Origin: Umezawaea beigongshangensis | Lineage (GTDB): Bacteria > Actinomycetota > Actinomycetes > Mycobacteriales > Pseudonocardiaceae | DNA: 64,000 bases | NCBI RefSeq assembly: GCF_016464305.1 | Contig: NZ_JAEIOJ010000006.1 | Location: 186,001-250,000 of the forward strand | Direction: 5' to 3' | In this document: positions 1 through 7,179 of the stretch, piece by piece | Layout of the letters: every line of letters starts with the position of its first letter | How positions within the stretch are numbered: position 1 is the stretch's first letter | Position numbers and translations under genes: made by a program | The notes under the pieces: model-generated | Database searches by the model: none | The model's input: the letters and a program-made list of their open reading frames with translations, nothing else | What the model was told of the DNA's origin: nothing

Positions 1-866
1 GGCCGGGGCCCAGGCTTCGTGCTCACCGTGTGCAACGCCCGGATTGCTCCGTTCGTTCCCGGCATACTGTCATGATTGCCCACAGTGACGACGTTCACGT
101 GTCAACGAAGGCTTCCTACTAAGGGATGCAATCGCCGAGCGATCGTGACGCGTTATCAAGCTACCGTGCGCCCTTGTCACTCTAACGGTCTAGTCGAGCG
201 TGGTGCCTGTGGGTCTTCTGTACCCGACTTGACCACTTTGGGCTACATCGTCCGGGTGCTCGATTAATCCAAAGTGACGCCGGCATCCGTGGTGGTTGCG
301 GACAGTGATAGCTGTGTCCTGCGCCGCACTGATACTCAGCGTGGTCGTTGGAGTCCGATCTCCGGTGGGAACGCGACGGCGGGTGATCGGGGGGTCCGCC
401 GTTCGTCTGGTTGATCGTGGTGCACACGGTGTCGCTCCAGCTGGGGATACCCCTTCACGAGGTGTTCAAGGCATCGGTGCGCACCACGTTCGGGCTATTT
501 CGAGCCTCGTCCGTGGTCGAACCGCGCCCCCGCTGCACCACCTCGGAGATCGGATGCGCGGACCTCGCGCAAGGTGGTGACCGGGTGAAGCACACGATGA
601 GATGAACAACTGGGTGATGACCTGGAGGTGACCACCGGACCGGTGACGTTCACCGTCCACGGTGTGGAGCGCCGCTCCGCGCGAGGACGCTCACCGCGAC
701 CCGGTGGTCCCGTGAGCCGCCCGGCGACCCGATCACGGCCGGTCCCTCCGGCGGTGACGGAGTTCCGGCACGACGCGCCGGAGGCCCGCGGGGACTGAAC
801 CGCCCGCCTCGCCGCTCCGTATCCAGGACGTGACCGCCGTACCGGTCGTCCACGAGGAGCGCCTCC
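1..866. other. Region without a supportable gene
   Basis: The first 866 bases hold only short overlapping reading frames in several frames with no family resemblance and no good ribosome site. Roughly the first 300 bases look less GC-rich by eye than the rest of the window, which fits non-coding or foreign DNA. The last 250 bases lead into the CBM2 gene, whose ribosome site (GAGGAG) lies just upstream of its ATG. Confidence 0.5.
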
Positions 867-1361
867 ATGAGCCAACCGCTAGCGCAGCTCGCCTTCAAGG
901 TCTCCCTGGTGCTGGCGGTCGTCGGCGTCGCGGGCGCGGTCGTCGCCGCCGTCGTGGGGTGGGTGCTGCTGGCCGTGCTGCCCCGGCAGGAGGCGCGTGC
1001 CGATCCCCCGCCCACGCTCGTCGGGACGACACCCCTGGTGACGCCCCCTCCGGTGGGGCCGTCCACGTGCACCGCGGAACTGGCCGTGCACCAGCGGTGG
1101 GACGACGGCTTCATCGCCACGATCGTCGTGACCAACGCGGGGGAGCGGCCGGTGAGGGGGTGGAGCGTGGAGTGGACCTTCTCCGACGAGCAGGAGGTGC
1201 GCAACTCCTGGAACGCCCAGATCACGCAGAACGGCCGGACCGTGCACGCCGAGAACGTCGAGCACAACCGCACGATCGCCGCTGCGGGCACCACGAGCTT
1301 CGGTCTCCAGGGCAGCGGTGTCCCGCCGCGCGACGCCCGACTGGTCTGCCGGACCGGGTAG
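867..1361 (+). CDS. Membrane-anchored CBM2 (cellulose-binding-like) protein
   Basis: A 164-residue protein. Residues about 8-38 form one long hydrophobic segment, followed by a short Pro/Thr linker and a C-terminal domain of about 95 residues. That domain carries CBM2 hallmarks: a Cys near each end (STCTAEL and LVCRTG), the WDDGF motif, NAGERPVRGWSVEWTF and a conserved NSWNAQ. CBM2 modules bind cellulose or chitin through surface aromatics. There is no catalytic domain, so the protein probably displays a binding module on the cell surface, which is an inference. The ATG at 867 follows GAGGAG. It stands alone, with the convergent MarR gene downstream. Confidence 0.8.
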   Translation: MSQPLAQLAFKVSLVLAVVGVAGAVVAAVVGWVLLAVLPRQEARADPPPTLVGTTPLVTPPPVGPSTCTAELAVHQRWDDGFIATIVVTNAGERPVRGWSVEWTFSDEQEVRNSWNAQITQNGRTVHAENVEHNRTIAAAGTTSFGLQGSGVPPRDARLVCRTG

Positions 1362-1544
1362 CCGGGCCCGGACCCCGCACCCCGGCCGTGCCGGCGTGTG
1401 GTGCTCGGCCGACGGCACGCATCGCGGCGGGGCACCCGTGCGCGCGCACCGGCATCGCGCTGGCCGGGATCAGCGGGGCGCTGGAGGACTTCCCCGGGAC
1501 CAGTGCCCGCCTCGCGCGAGCCCTGGCACTGCTGGCCCGGGTCG

Positions 1545-2015
1545 TCAGCTCTCCCGGTCGAACCGCGCGAGGTCGTCGGCGCTGAAGGACCGGCGCTGCA
1601 CGAGCGCGGTCAGGTGCGCCTGGAGCGCGTCCAGCTCCGGGGCGCCCACCTGCGCCGCCCAGCGGTCGCGCACCTCGTCGAAGAGCGCGCCGCCCACCGT
1701 CATCAGCTCGTGGCCGCGGGGTGTCACCCGCACCCGCTTGCGGCGCGCGTCCTCGGGGTCGGTCTCCCGGCTCACGTAGCCGAGCTGCTCCAGGACGGCG
1801 AGCGTCTGCGCCGCGGCCTGCTTGGTGACCGACAGCCGGCGGCCCAGCTCCGAGGCGGTGTCCGCTCCCGCGTCGACGGCGCGGAGGGCGAACTCGTGGA
1901 CCGGGCGGACACCGGCGTGTCCGCGACGCGCCAGTTCGAGCTGCACGTCGTCCACCATCGTGTGGAAGCCGCCGAGCAGGAGCACGGCGAGCTCGGCACC
2001 GCGGGATCGCGCCAT
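1545..2015 (-). CDS. MarR-family transcriptional regulator
   Basis: A 156-residue winged-helix regulator. The central region ASELGRRLSVTKQAAAQTL followed by LEQLGYVSRETDPEDARRK is the MarR recognition helix and wing with the typical D-x-R-(R/K) turn. MarR proteins bind palindromes as dimers and usually release DNA on binding a small aromatic ligand. The gene diverges from the hydrolase at 2107, and two identical 15-bp palindromes lie between them, so it very likely represses both itself and the hydrolase. The frame is open further upstream, but that would run through the operators, so the ATG at 2015 is preferred. Confidence 0.9.
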   Translation of the reverse strand: MARSRGAELAVLLLGGFHTMVDDVQLELARRGHAGVRPVHEFALRAVDAGADTASELGRRLSVTKQAAAQTLAVLEQLGYVSRETDPEDARRKRVRVTPRGHELMTVGGALFDEVRDRWAAQVGAPELDALQAHLTALVQRRSFSADDLARFDRES

Positions 2016-2042
2016 GGCCGGATCGTAGGCGACCAGTGATTG

Positions 2043-2086
2043 GACAAGTAGCTTGTCTACCTCTACAATTCGACAAGTAGCTTGTC
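2043..2086. promoter_or_regulatory. Twin MarR operator
   Basis: Two identical copies of the palindrome GACAAGTAGCTTGTC lie at 2043-2057 and 2072-2086. Each has 6-bp arms and a 3-bp centre. The copies are 29 bp apart, close to three helical turns, so two dimers would sit on the same DNA face. They fill the gap between the MarR gene and the hydrolase gene. Confidence 0.8.
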
Positions 2087-2106
2087 CACCTGTGCGAGGA
2101 GATGTC

Positions 2107-3039
2107 GTGCACGTCGAACCCCGCGGTGCCACCGTTCCCGGTATCGAGCACCACCTGATCAGCCTGAACGGCACCGAACTGCACTGCGTCACCGCCGGGA
2201 CCACCGGTTCGCCCGTCCTGCTGGTGCACGGCTTTCCCGAGACCTGGTGGGTCTTCCACCGGCTGATCCCGCTGCTGAGCCCGCACCACCGCGTGATCGC
2301 GGTCGACCTCCGCGGCTTCGGCGACTCCGCCACCGCGGAGGAGGACCACGACAGCGCGACCGCGGCGGCCGACCTCGGCGAGCTGATCGCCCGGCTGGAC
2401 CTCGGCCCCGTGCACCTGACCGGACAGGACGTCAGCGGTCCCACCGCGTTCCGCGTCGCGGCCGAGCACCCCGGACTCGTCGCCAGCTTCACGGCGATCG
2501 AGACCGGTCTTCCCGGGTTCGGCGTGGAGGTGCTGGGCGACGTCACCCGCGGCGGCGCGTGGCACATCGGCGTCCTCGCCGCGCCCGGCGTGCCGGAGAT
2601 GCTGCTCACCGGACGGGAGCGGGAGTTCGTCGCCGAGTACGCGATCCCCTCCCTCTGCGCGACGCCCGGCGCGTTCACCGACGAGGACGTGGACGAGATC
2701 GTCCGCTCCTACCGGCGACCGGGCGCCTTTCGAGGCGCGGCGGGGCTGTACCGGTCGATGCTCCGCGACGGAGCCGACGTCCGCGCCCTGGCGGCCCGCC
2801 CGCTCGACGTGCCCGTGCTCGCCGTCGGAGGCGGCTCGGGGGAGTTCACCGCGAGCGCGCTGCGACAGGTCGCCGCGGACGTGAGCACCGCGACGTTCGA
2901 CGGCATCGGGCACTACGTGGCGGTGGAGGCGCCCGACCGGCTCGCCGCCGCGCTCCTGTCCTTCTACCGCGAGATCGACACGGCGCACGAGCGGAACGCG
3001 CTTCCCCGGTGTCAGCCGGACGTCAGGCGTCCTCACTAG
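2107..3039 (+). CDS. Alpha/beta hydrolase, epoxide hydrolase-like
   Basis: A 310-residue alpha/beta-fold hydrolase. The oxyanion-hole motif HGFPETW is followed by a nucleophile elbow reading TGQDVSG, so the nucleophile is Asp (about residue 108) rather than Ser. The catalytic His is in GIGHYVAVEAPD (about residue 269). An Asp nucleophile is the mark of epoxide hydrolases and haloalkane dehalogenases, and HGFPE favours the epoxide hydrolase branch. The likely start is the GTG at 2107, 5 bases after GAGGAG; an upstream TTG at 2053 falls inside the operator and is rejected. Divergent control by the MarR protein suggests induction by a xenobiotic or aromatic substrate. Confidence 0.85.
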   Translation: MHVEPRGATVPGIEHHLISLNGTELHCVTAGTTGSPVLLVHGFPETWWVFHRLIPLLSPHHRVIAVDLRGFGDSATAEEDHDSATAAADLGELIARLDLGPVHLTGQDVSGPTAFRVAAEHPGLVASFTAIETGLPGFGVEVLGDVTRGGAWHIGVLAAPGVPEMLLTGREREFVAEYAIPSLCATPGAFTDEDVDEIVRSYRRPGAFRGAAGLYRSMLRDGADVRALAARPLDVPVLAVGGGSGEFTASALRQVAADVSTATFDGIGHYVAVEAPDRLAAALLSFYREIDTAHERNALPRCQPDVRRPH

Positions 3040-3083
3040 CGTCGGCTGGCCGGACCCGCTCCGGCTCGAACACGAGGAGACGC

Positions 3084-4364
3084 ATGAGGAAGAAGAACGC
3101 CGTGCCCCGGCTCGCGCTGTGCGGCCTGCTGGCCGCGTCCCTGCTGAGCGTGGTCACCTCCGGCACCGCGGCGGCGGCCACCGCGCCGTCGCTGACGGAC
3201 TTCCGCCTGGTGCCGACCAACGCCGACCAGGGCGTCGTCACCGCCGAGCTCGACGCGCAGCTGCCCAAGCTGGGAGTGCAGAACATCCTGCTCCAGGCGA
3301 ACAGGGACGACGCGCCCAAGGGCTCGGAGTGCGACTCGGTCGCACTGGACACCAGCGAGCTCGCGGTGGAGGACAAGTACTGCTTCAACAGCGGTGACGT
3401 CGCCACCGAGGAGTGGGTGCCGCAGGGCATCACCACGGTCGCCGACGCTCAGGCGGACCAGTTCTGGGGCGAGAAGCAGGCCATTCTCGTGAGCTGGTAC
3501 AACAAGGGCAGCTCGCCCGCCAAGGGCGTCCGGGTGTCCTTCTTGGACACCGACACGGGAAACTACCAGCACGTCCTGCTGGTCTACCCCTACACCAACG
3601 CGTCCGGCAACCCGTCCTACGAGGCGGTGACCGCGCCGCAGGCCGGTGACGGCGCCAGCGTGCACGCTGGCGGCATCGTCTGGTACGGCAACTACCTCTA
3701 CATGGCCGACACCAACCGGGGCATCCGGGTGTTCGACATGCGCTACATCTTCGACATCAAGTCCGCGTCCAACGGCGACGTGGACACGTCCGGCAAGGTG
3801 GGCAGGCACGACGGCACGTACTACAGCTACGGCTACCGCTACGTGATGCCCCAGGTCCACGGCTGGACGAACCCCGGTGGCCTGGCGACGTTCCCGCCGG
3901 ACTACAAGTGCAACGCCTCCGGACCGCAGAAGTTCTCCTACATCTCCCTGGACCGCAGCCGCGAGCCGGACGCCCTCATCTCCGGTGAGTACTGCGCGAA
4001 CCAGAACGACACGAATCTCAACGGGCGGGTGGCGCGGTGGCCGCTCAACTCGGAAGTGGGCACTCCGGACACCGACGGCCTCGGTTTCTGGCAGGCGTCG
4101 GACGCGCACCGGCTGCCCAAACCGAGGGTGCAGGGCGCGGTGTCGACAGACGGCCGCTGGTACCTCAACAGCACGGGCAACGGCGATTCCGGGCCGGGCT
4201 ACCTGCAAGCGGCGGTGGGCAACGGGGTCCTGACCGTGGACGGCTGGCAGTACGCCGTGGCGATCGGGGTCGAGGACCTGTCCTACTGGCCGGGGCGCGA
4301 GCAGTTGTGGACCGTCACCGAGCACAAGGGGAAGCGGATCGTCTACTGCACGGCCCGCCCCTGA
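3084..4364 (+). CDS. Secreted protein, propeller-like, function unknown
   Basis: A 426-residue exported protein. A Sec signal peptide (RKK, hydrophobic core, cleavage near SGTAAAA) spans about residues 1-32. The rest is rich in Trp, Tyr and Asp-Gly turns, with strings such as GGIVWYGNYLYMADTNRGIRV that look like a beta-propeller blade. Six or more Cys suggest disulfides. There is no catalytic motif I can name. It resembles uncharacterised secreted proteins common in streptomycetes. The ATG at 3084 follows GAGGAG, and the gene starts 44 bases after the hydrolase, so co-transcription is possible. Confidence 0.75.
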   Translation: MRKKNAVPRLALCGLLAASLLSVVTSGTAAAATAPSLTDFRLVPTNADQGVVTAELDAQLPKLGVQNILLQANRDDAPKGSECDSVALDTSELAVEDKYCFNSGDVATEEWVPQGITTVADAQADQFWGEKQAILVSWYNKGSSPAKGVRVSFLDTDTGNYQHVLLVYPYTNASGNPSYEAVTAPQAGDGASVHAGGIVWYGNYLYMADTNRGIRVFDMRYIFDIKSASNGDVDTSGKVGRHDGTYYSYGYRYVMPQVHGWTNPGGLATFPPDYKCNASGPQKFSYISLDRSREPDALISGEYCANQNDTNLNGRVARWPLNSEVGTPDTDGLGFWQASDAHRLPKPRVQGAVSTDGRWYLNSTGNGDSGPGYLQAAVGNGVLTVDGWQYAVAIGVEDLSYWPGREQLWTVTEHKGKRIVYCTARP

Positions 4365-4398
4365 CGCGAGCCCGCTCCGGGCTGGACCGCGGTCCAGC

Positions 4399-4740
4399 TC
4401 AGAGCGGGGCTCCGCCGAACCCGATCTCGTTGCCCTCCGGGTCGACGTGGGTGGTCTTGCGCACGCCGTTGGAGTACGTCTCCCGCTTCGCGGGCTCCAC
4501 GCCCCGCTCGGCCGCCCCGGCCACGCGGGCGTCCAGGTCGTCGACGAAGACCGTGTGCAGGGCGTGCCCGGCGTGCTCGGGACGCAGTTCGACGAAGACG
4601 TACCGGTGCTCGGCGAGCTCCCACACCGCCTCCGTGTCGTTGGGCACGAACGTCGGAGGGGAGCCCAGCAGCTTCTCGTACCAGGTCAGCGCCGCGGGGT
4701 GGTCGCTGACGGGTGTTCCCGCGAACAGGTCGACGGCCAC
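4399..4740 (-). CDS. VOC-family (glyoxalase-like) protein
   Basis: A protein of about 113 residues with the vicinal-oxygen-chelate fold: ALTWYEKLLG near the N terminus, a central VFVELRPEHAGHALHTVFVDDLDA, and the C-terminal DPEGNEIGFG that usually supplies a metal-binding Glu. This subfamily includes many small proteins of unknown substrate. The GTG at 4740 is preferred because a GGAG lies 8 bases upstream; a longer ATG-started frame from 4794 would begin inside the tandem repeats. The gene diverges from the GH13 glucosidase. Confidence 0.75.
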   Translation of the reverse strand: MAVDLFAGTPVSDHPAALTWYEKLLGSPPTFVPNDTEAVWELAEHRYVFVELRPEHAGHALHTVFVDDLDARVAGAAERGVEPAKRETYSNGVRKTTHVDPEGNEIGFGGAPL

Positions 4741-4782
4741 GGCCGCCACTCCAGCGGGACCGTCCGACGACCCCGCGGTGCT

Positions 4783-4850
4783 CGAACGCTCCACTCGCGG
4801 TGCCCGAACGCTCCACTCGCGGTGCCCGAACGCTCAACTCGGCGTGGTGC
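4783..4850. repeat. 22-bp tandem direct repeat (two perfect plus one degenerate unit)
   Basis: Perfect units occupy 4783-4804 and 4805-4826, beginning CGAACGCTCCACTCGCGG. A third, altered unit follows at 4827-4850. The array sits between the divergent VOC and GH13 genes, upstream of both starts. It could be a stacked operator or a mobile intergenic repeat; nothing here decides between them. Confidence 0.7.
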
Positions 4851-4911
4851 GTGCCGGTGGGCGCGCGGTGGCAGGATCGTGGAGATCGACCCCGAGCCGA
4901 CGAGGAGAGCC

Positions 4912-6597
4912 ATGACCGCCGACGCCTGGTGGAAGAGTGCTGTCGTCTACCAGATCTACCCCCGCAGCTTCGCCGACTCGAACGGGGACGGCGTCGGCGA
5001 CCTGCCGGGGATCGTCGCGCACCTGGACCACCTGTCCGCGCTGGGCGTGGACGTCGTGTGGCTGTCGCCGATCTACCCGTCCCCGCAGGACGACAACGGC
5101 TACGACATCAGCGACTACACCGCCGTCGACCCGGTGTTCGGCACGCTCGCCGACTTCGACGCGCTGCTCGCCGCGGTGCACGAGCGCGACATGAAGCTCG
5201 TCATGGACCTCGTGGTCAACCACACCTCCGACGAGCACCCGTGGTTCGTGGAGTCCCGCGGCTCCCGCGACAACCCCAAGCGCGACTGGTACTGGTGGCG
5301 GCCGGGGCGCGAGGGCGTCGAGTCGGGCGGACCGGCCGGTGAACCCAACAACTGGCGCTCGTTCTTCTCCGGCCCGGCGTGGGAGCACGACGAGAGCACC
5401 GACGAGTACTACCTGCACCTGTTCTCCCGCAAGCAGCCGGACCTCAACTGGGAGAACCCCGAGGTGCGGCGTGCCGTGTACGAGATGATGCGCTGGTGGC
5501 TGGACCGCGGTGTGGACGGCTTCCGCATGGACGTGATCAACCTGATCTCGAAGGACCCGGACCTGCCCGACGGGCTGGTCATGGGCGGCGGCCCGCTCGG
5601 CGACGGCTCGCCGCACTACGTGTGCGGGCCGCGCGTCCACGAGTTCCTCCAGGAGATGCACCGCGAGGTGTTCGCCGGCCGCGAGGAGAAGCTGCTGACC
5701 GTCGGCGAGATGCCCGGCGTCACCGTCGAGCAGGCCAGGCTGTTCACCGACCCGGAGCGCGGCGAGGTGGACATGGTGTTCCAGTTCGAGCACGTCGGTC
5801 TCGACCACGGCGCGGACAAGTTCGACGTCCGGACGCTGCGGCTGACCGACCTCAAGGCGTCCCTCGCGCGCTGGCAGGCCGGGCTCGCCGACGTCGGCTG
5901 GAACAGCCTCTACTGGAACAACCACGACCAGCCGCGCATCGTGTCCCGCTTCGGCGACGACGGCGAGCACCGCGTGCGCTCGGCGAAGATGCTCGCCACC
6001 GTCCTGCACCTGCACCGGGGCACGCCCTACGTGTACCAGGGCGAGGAACTGGGCATGACGAACGCGCCGCTGGAGACGCTGGAGGACTTCCGCGACATCG
6101 AGAGCCTCAACCACTACGCCGATGCCGTCGACGCGGGCGGCAAGGACCCGCAGGTCGTCCTGGCCGGTCTGCGGGCGATGGGCCGCGACAACGCGCGCAC
6201 GCCCGTGCAGTGGGACGACTCCCCGCACGCCGGGTTCACCGCGGGGGAGCCGTGGATCGCGGTGAACCCGAACCACGTGGAGATCAACGCCCGCGCTGCG
6301 CGCGAGGACCCCGACTCGGTGTTCCACCACTACCGCAGGCTGATCGAGCTGCGGCACACCGAGCCCGTCGTCGTGCACGGCGACTTCACGCTGCTGCTGC
6401 CCGACGACGAGCGCGTCTACGCCTTCACCCGCGCCCACGAGGGCGTGGAGCTGCTGGTCCTGGGCAACTTCACCGGCGAGGACGTGACGGTGGAGGTGCC
6501 GGAGGGCTGGGAGGACGCCGAACTGCTCCTCGGCAACCTGCCGCCCGGCCGCGTGGGCGTGCTGCGTCCGTGGGAGGCGAGCGTGCACCGCCGCTGA
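4912..6597 (+). CDS. GH13 alpha-glucosidase (oligo-1,6-glucosidase type)
   Basis: A 561-residue cytoplasmic enzyme with no signal peptide. It starts WWKSAVVYQIYPRSF, the usual opening of GH13 oligo-1,6-glucosidases and trehalulose-type enzymes. All four GH13 regions are visible: DLVVNHTSDEH, DGFRMDVINL with nucleophile Asp207, TVGEMPG with acid/base Glu266, and NNHDQPR with stabiliser Asp339. It should release glucose from short alpha-1,4 or alpha-1,6 gluco-oligosaccharides taken up by the cell; the exact linkage cannot be read from sequence. The ATG at 4912 follows AGGAGAG. It is monocistronic, with the VOC gene divergent. Confidence 0.93.
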   Translation: MTADAWWKSAVVYQIYPRSFADSNGDGVGDLPGIVAHLDHLSALGVDVVWLSPIYPSPQDDNGYDISDYTAVDPVFGTLADFDALLAAVHERDMKLVMDLVVNHTSDEHPWFVESRGSRDNPKRDWYWWRPGREGVESGGPAGEPNNWRSFFSGPAWEHDESTDEYYLHLFSRKQPDLNWENPEVRRAVYEMMRWWLDRGVDGFRMDVINLISKDPDLPDGLVMGGGPLGDGSPHYVCGPRVHEFLQEMHREVFAGREEKLLTVGEMPGVTVEQARLFTDPERGEVDMVFQFEHVGLDHGADKFDVRTLRLTDLKASLARWQAGLADVGWNSLYWNNHDQPRIVSRFGDDGEHRVRSAKMLATVLHLHRGTPYVYQGEELGMTNAPLETLEDFRDIESLNHYADAVDAGGKDPQVVLAGLRAMGRDNARTPVQWDDSPHAGFTAGEPWIAVNPNHVEINARAAREDPDSVFHHYRRLIELRHTEPVVVHGDFTLLLPDDERVYAFTRAHEGVELLVLGNFTGEDVTVEVPEGWEDAELLLGNLPPGRVGVLRPWEASVHRR

Positions 6598-6629
6598 CGG
6601 CGGTCCGGCCGAGGATCTGAAAAATCGTC

Positions 6630-6655
6630 GTTTCGGCCGCGGGGAGGTCGGGTAA
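6630..6655 (+). promoter_or_regulatory. Sigma-B/F-type promoter candidate
   Basis: GTTT at 6630-6633, a 16-bp spacer and GGGTAA at 6650-6655 match the actinobacterial stress-sigma (SigB/SigF) pattern. The start site would fall about 3 bases before the ATG at 6665, so a transcript would be nearly leaderless. Confidence 0.5.
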
Positions 6656-6664
6656 TCGCGGTTC

Positions 6665-6877
6665 ATGGCCGACGAGAACGTGAACGCGAACCACGAGAAC
6701 CGGTCGTCCGAGGACTTCGAGGACGGCAGCGCAGAACACGTGTGCGGCGGTCCGCGCCTCGTGGGCGTTCCGCGCTCCACCGGCGCCGCGCGTCGTCCCC
6801 GCCGACGCTGGGCCACGAGTTCCCCGTGGCGCAACGGTTCCGGCGCGCAGAGCCGTCCGCGCGGCCGCGCGGCCTGA
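6665..6877 (+). CDS. Possible small stress-induced protein
   Basis: A 70-codon frame. The first 28 residues are acidic and Asn-rich (MADENVNANHENRSSEDFED), then the composition turns Arg/Pro-rich and looks like random GC-rich translation. No family is recognised. What supports it is the sigma-B/F-like promoter ending 10 bases upstream. There is no ribosome site, so it would need leaderless translation. The real protein may end earlier through a sequence error, or there may be no protein at all. Confidence 0.3.
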   Translation: MADENVNANHENRSSEDFEDGSAEHVCGGPRLVGVPRSTGAARRPRRRWATSSPWRNGSGAQSRPRGRAA

Positions 6878-7179
6878 CCTCCCCCGGCGCGAGAGCGCCC
6901 CGCACCGCTGTACCCCCGCACGCCCGCAGCCACGATTCCCGACCCGCTGACGCGGGCCGCGCCTCGTCCAGCGCCACGCCCGTTCCGGCGGGGTGACGGC
7001 GAACGCGGCCGACCCGCACTCCGCCCAACCGGACCTGCTCGGGCAGTTCGGCGGTGTCGAACCGGAGGGCGGGCGCGCGGACGCGGCGGGCACGGAGTTC
7101 ACGGCCGTCTCCGGTCCGCACGCGCCAGCTCACCGGCTGCCCGCGGGCGGAGGCTCCTCGGCCCGCGGGCAGCTCGGTC
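6878..7179. other. Region without a supportable gene
   Basis: About 300 bases downstream of the GH97 stop. Both strands are open in long frames typical of very GC-rich DNA, but none matches a family or has a convincing start. A degraded gene is possible. Confidence 0.4.

Noticed and set aside
445-455. GGGGATACCCC as a CsoR-type copper operator
   Set aside because: It is short, has no adjacent copper gene and lies in a region with no supported gene.
2053-2106. TTG start at 2053 for the epoxide hydrolase-like protein
   Set aside because: It begins inside an operator and adds residues without family likeness; the GTG at 2107 has a good GAGGAG site.
4783-4850. Tandem 22-bp units as a CRISPR array
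   Set aside because: Units abut directly with no spacers, and there are only two perfect copies and no cas genes.
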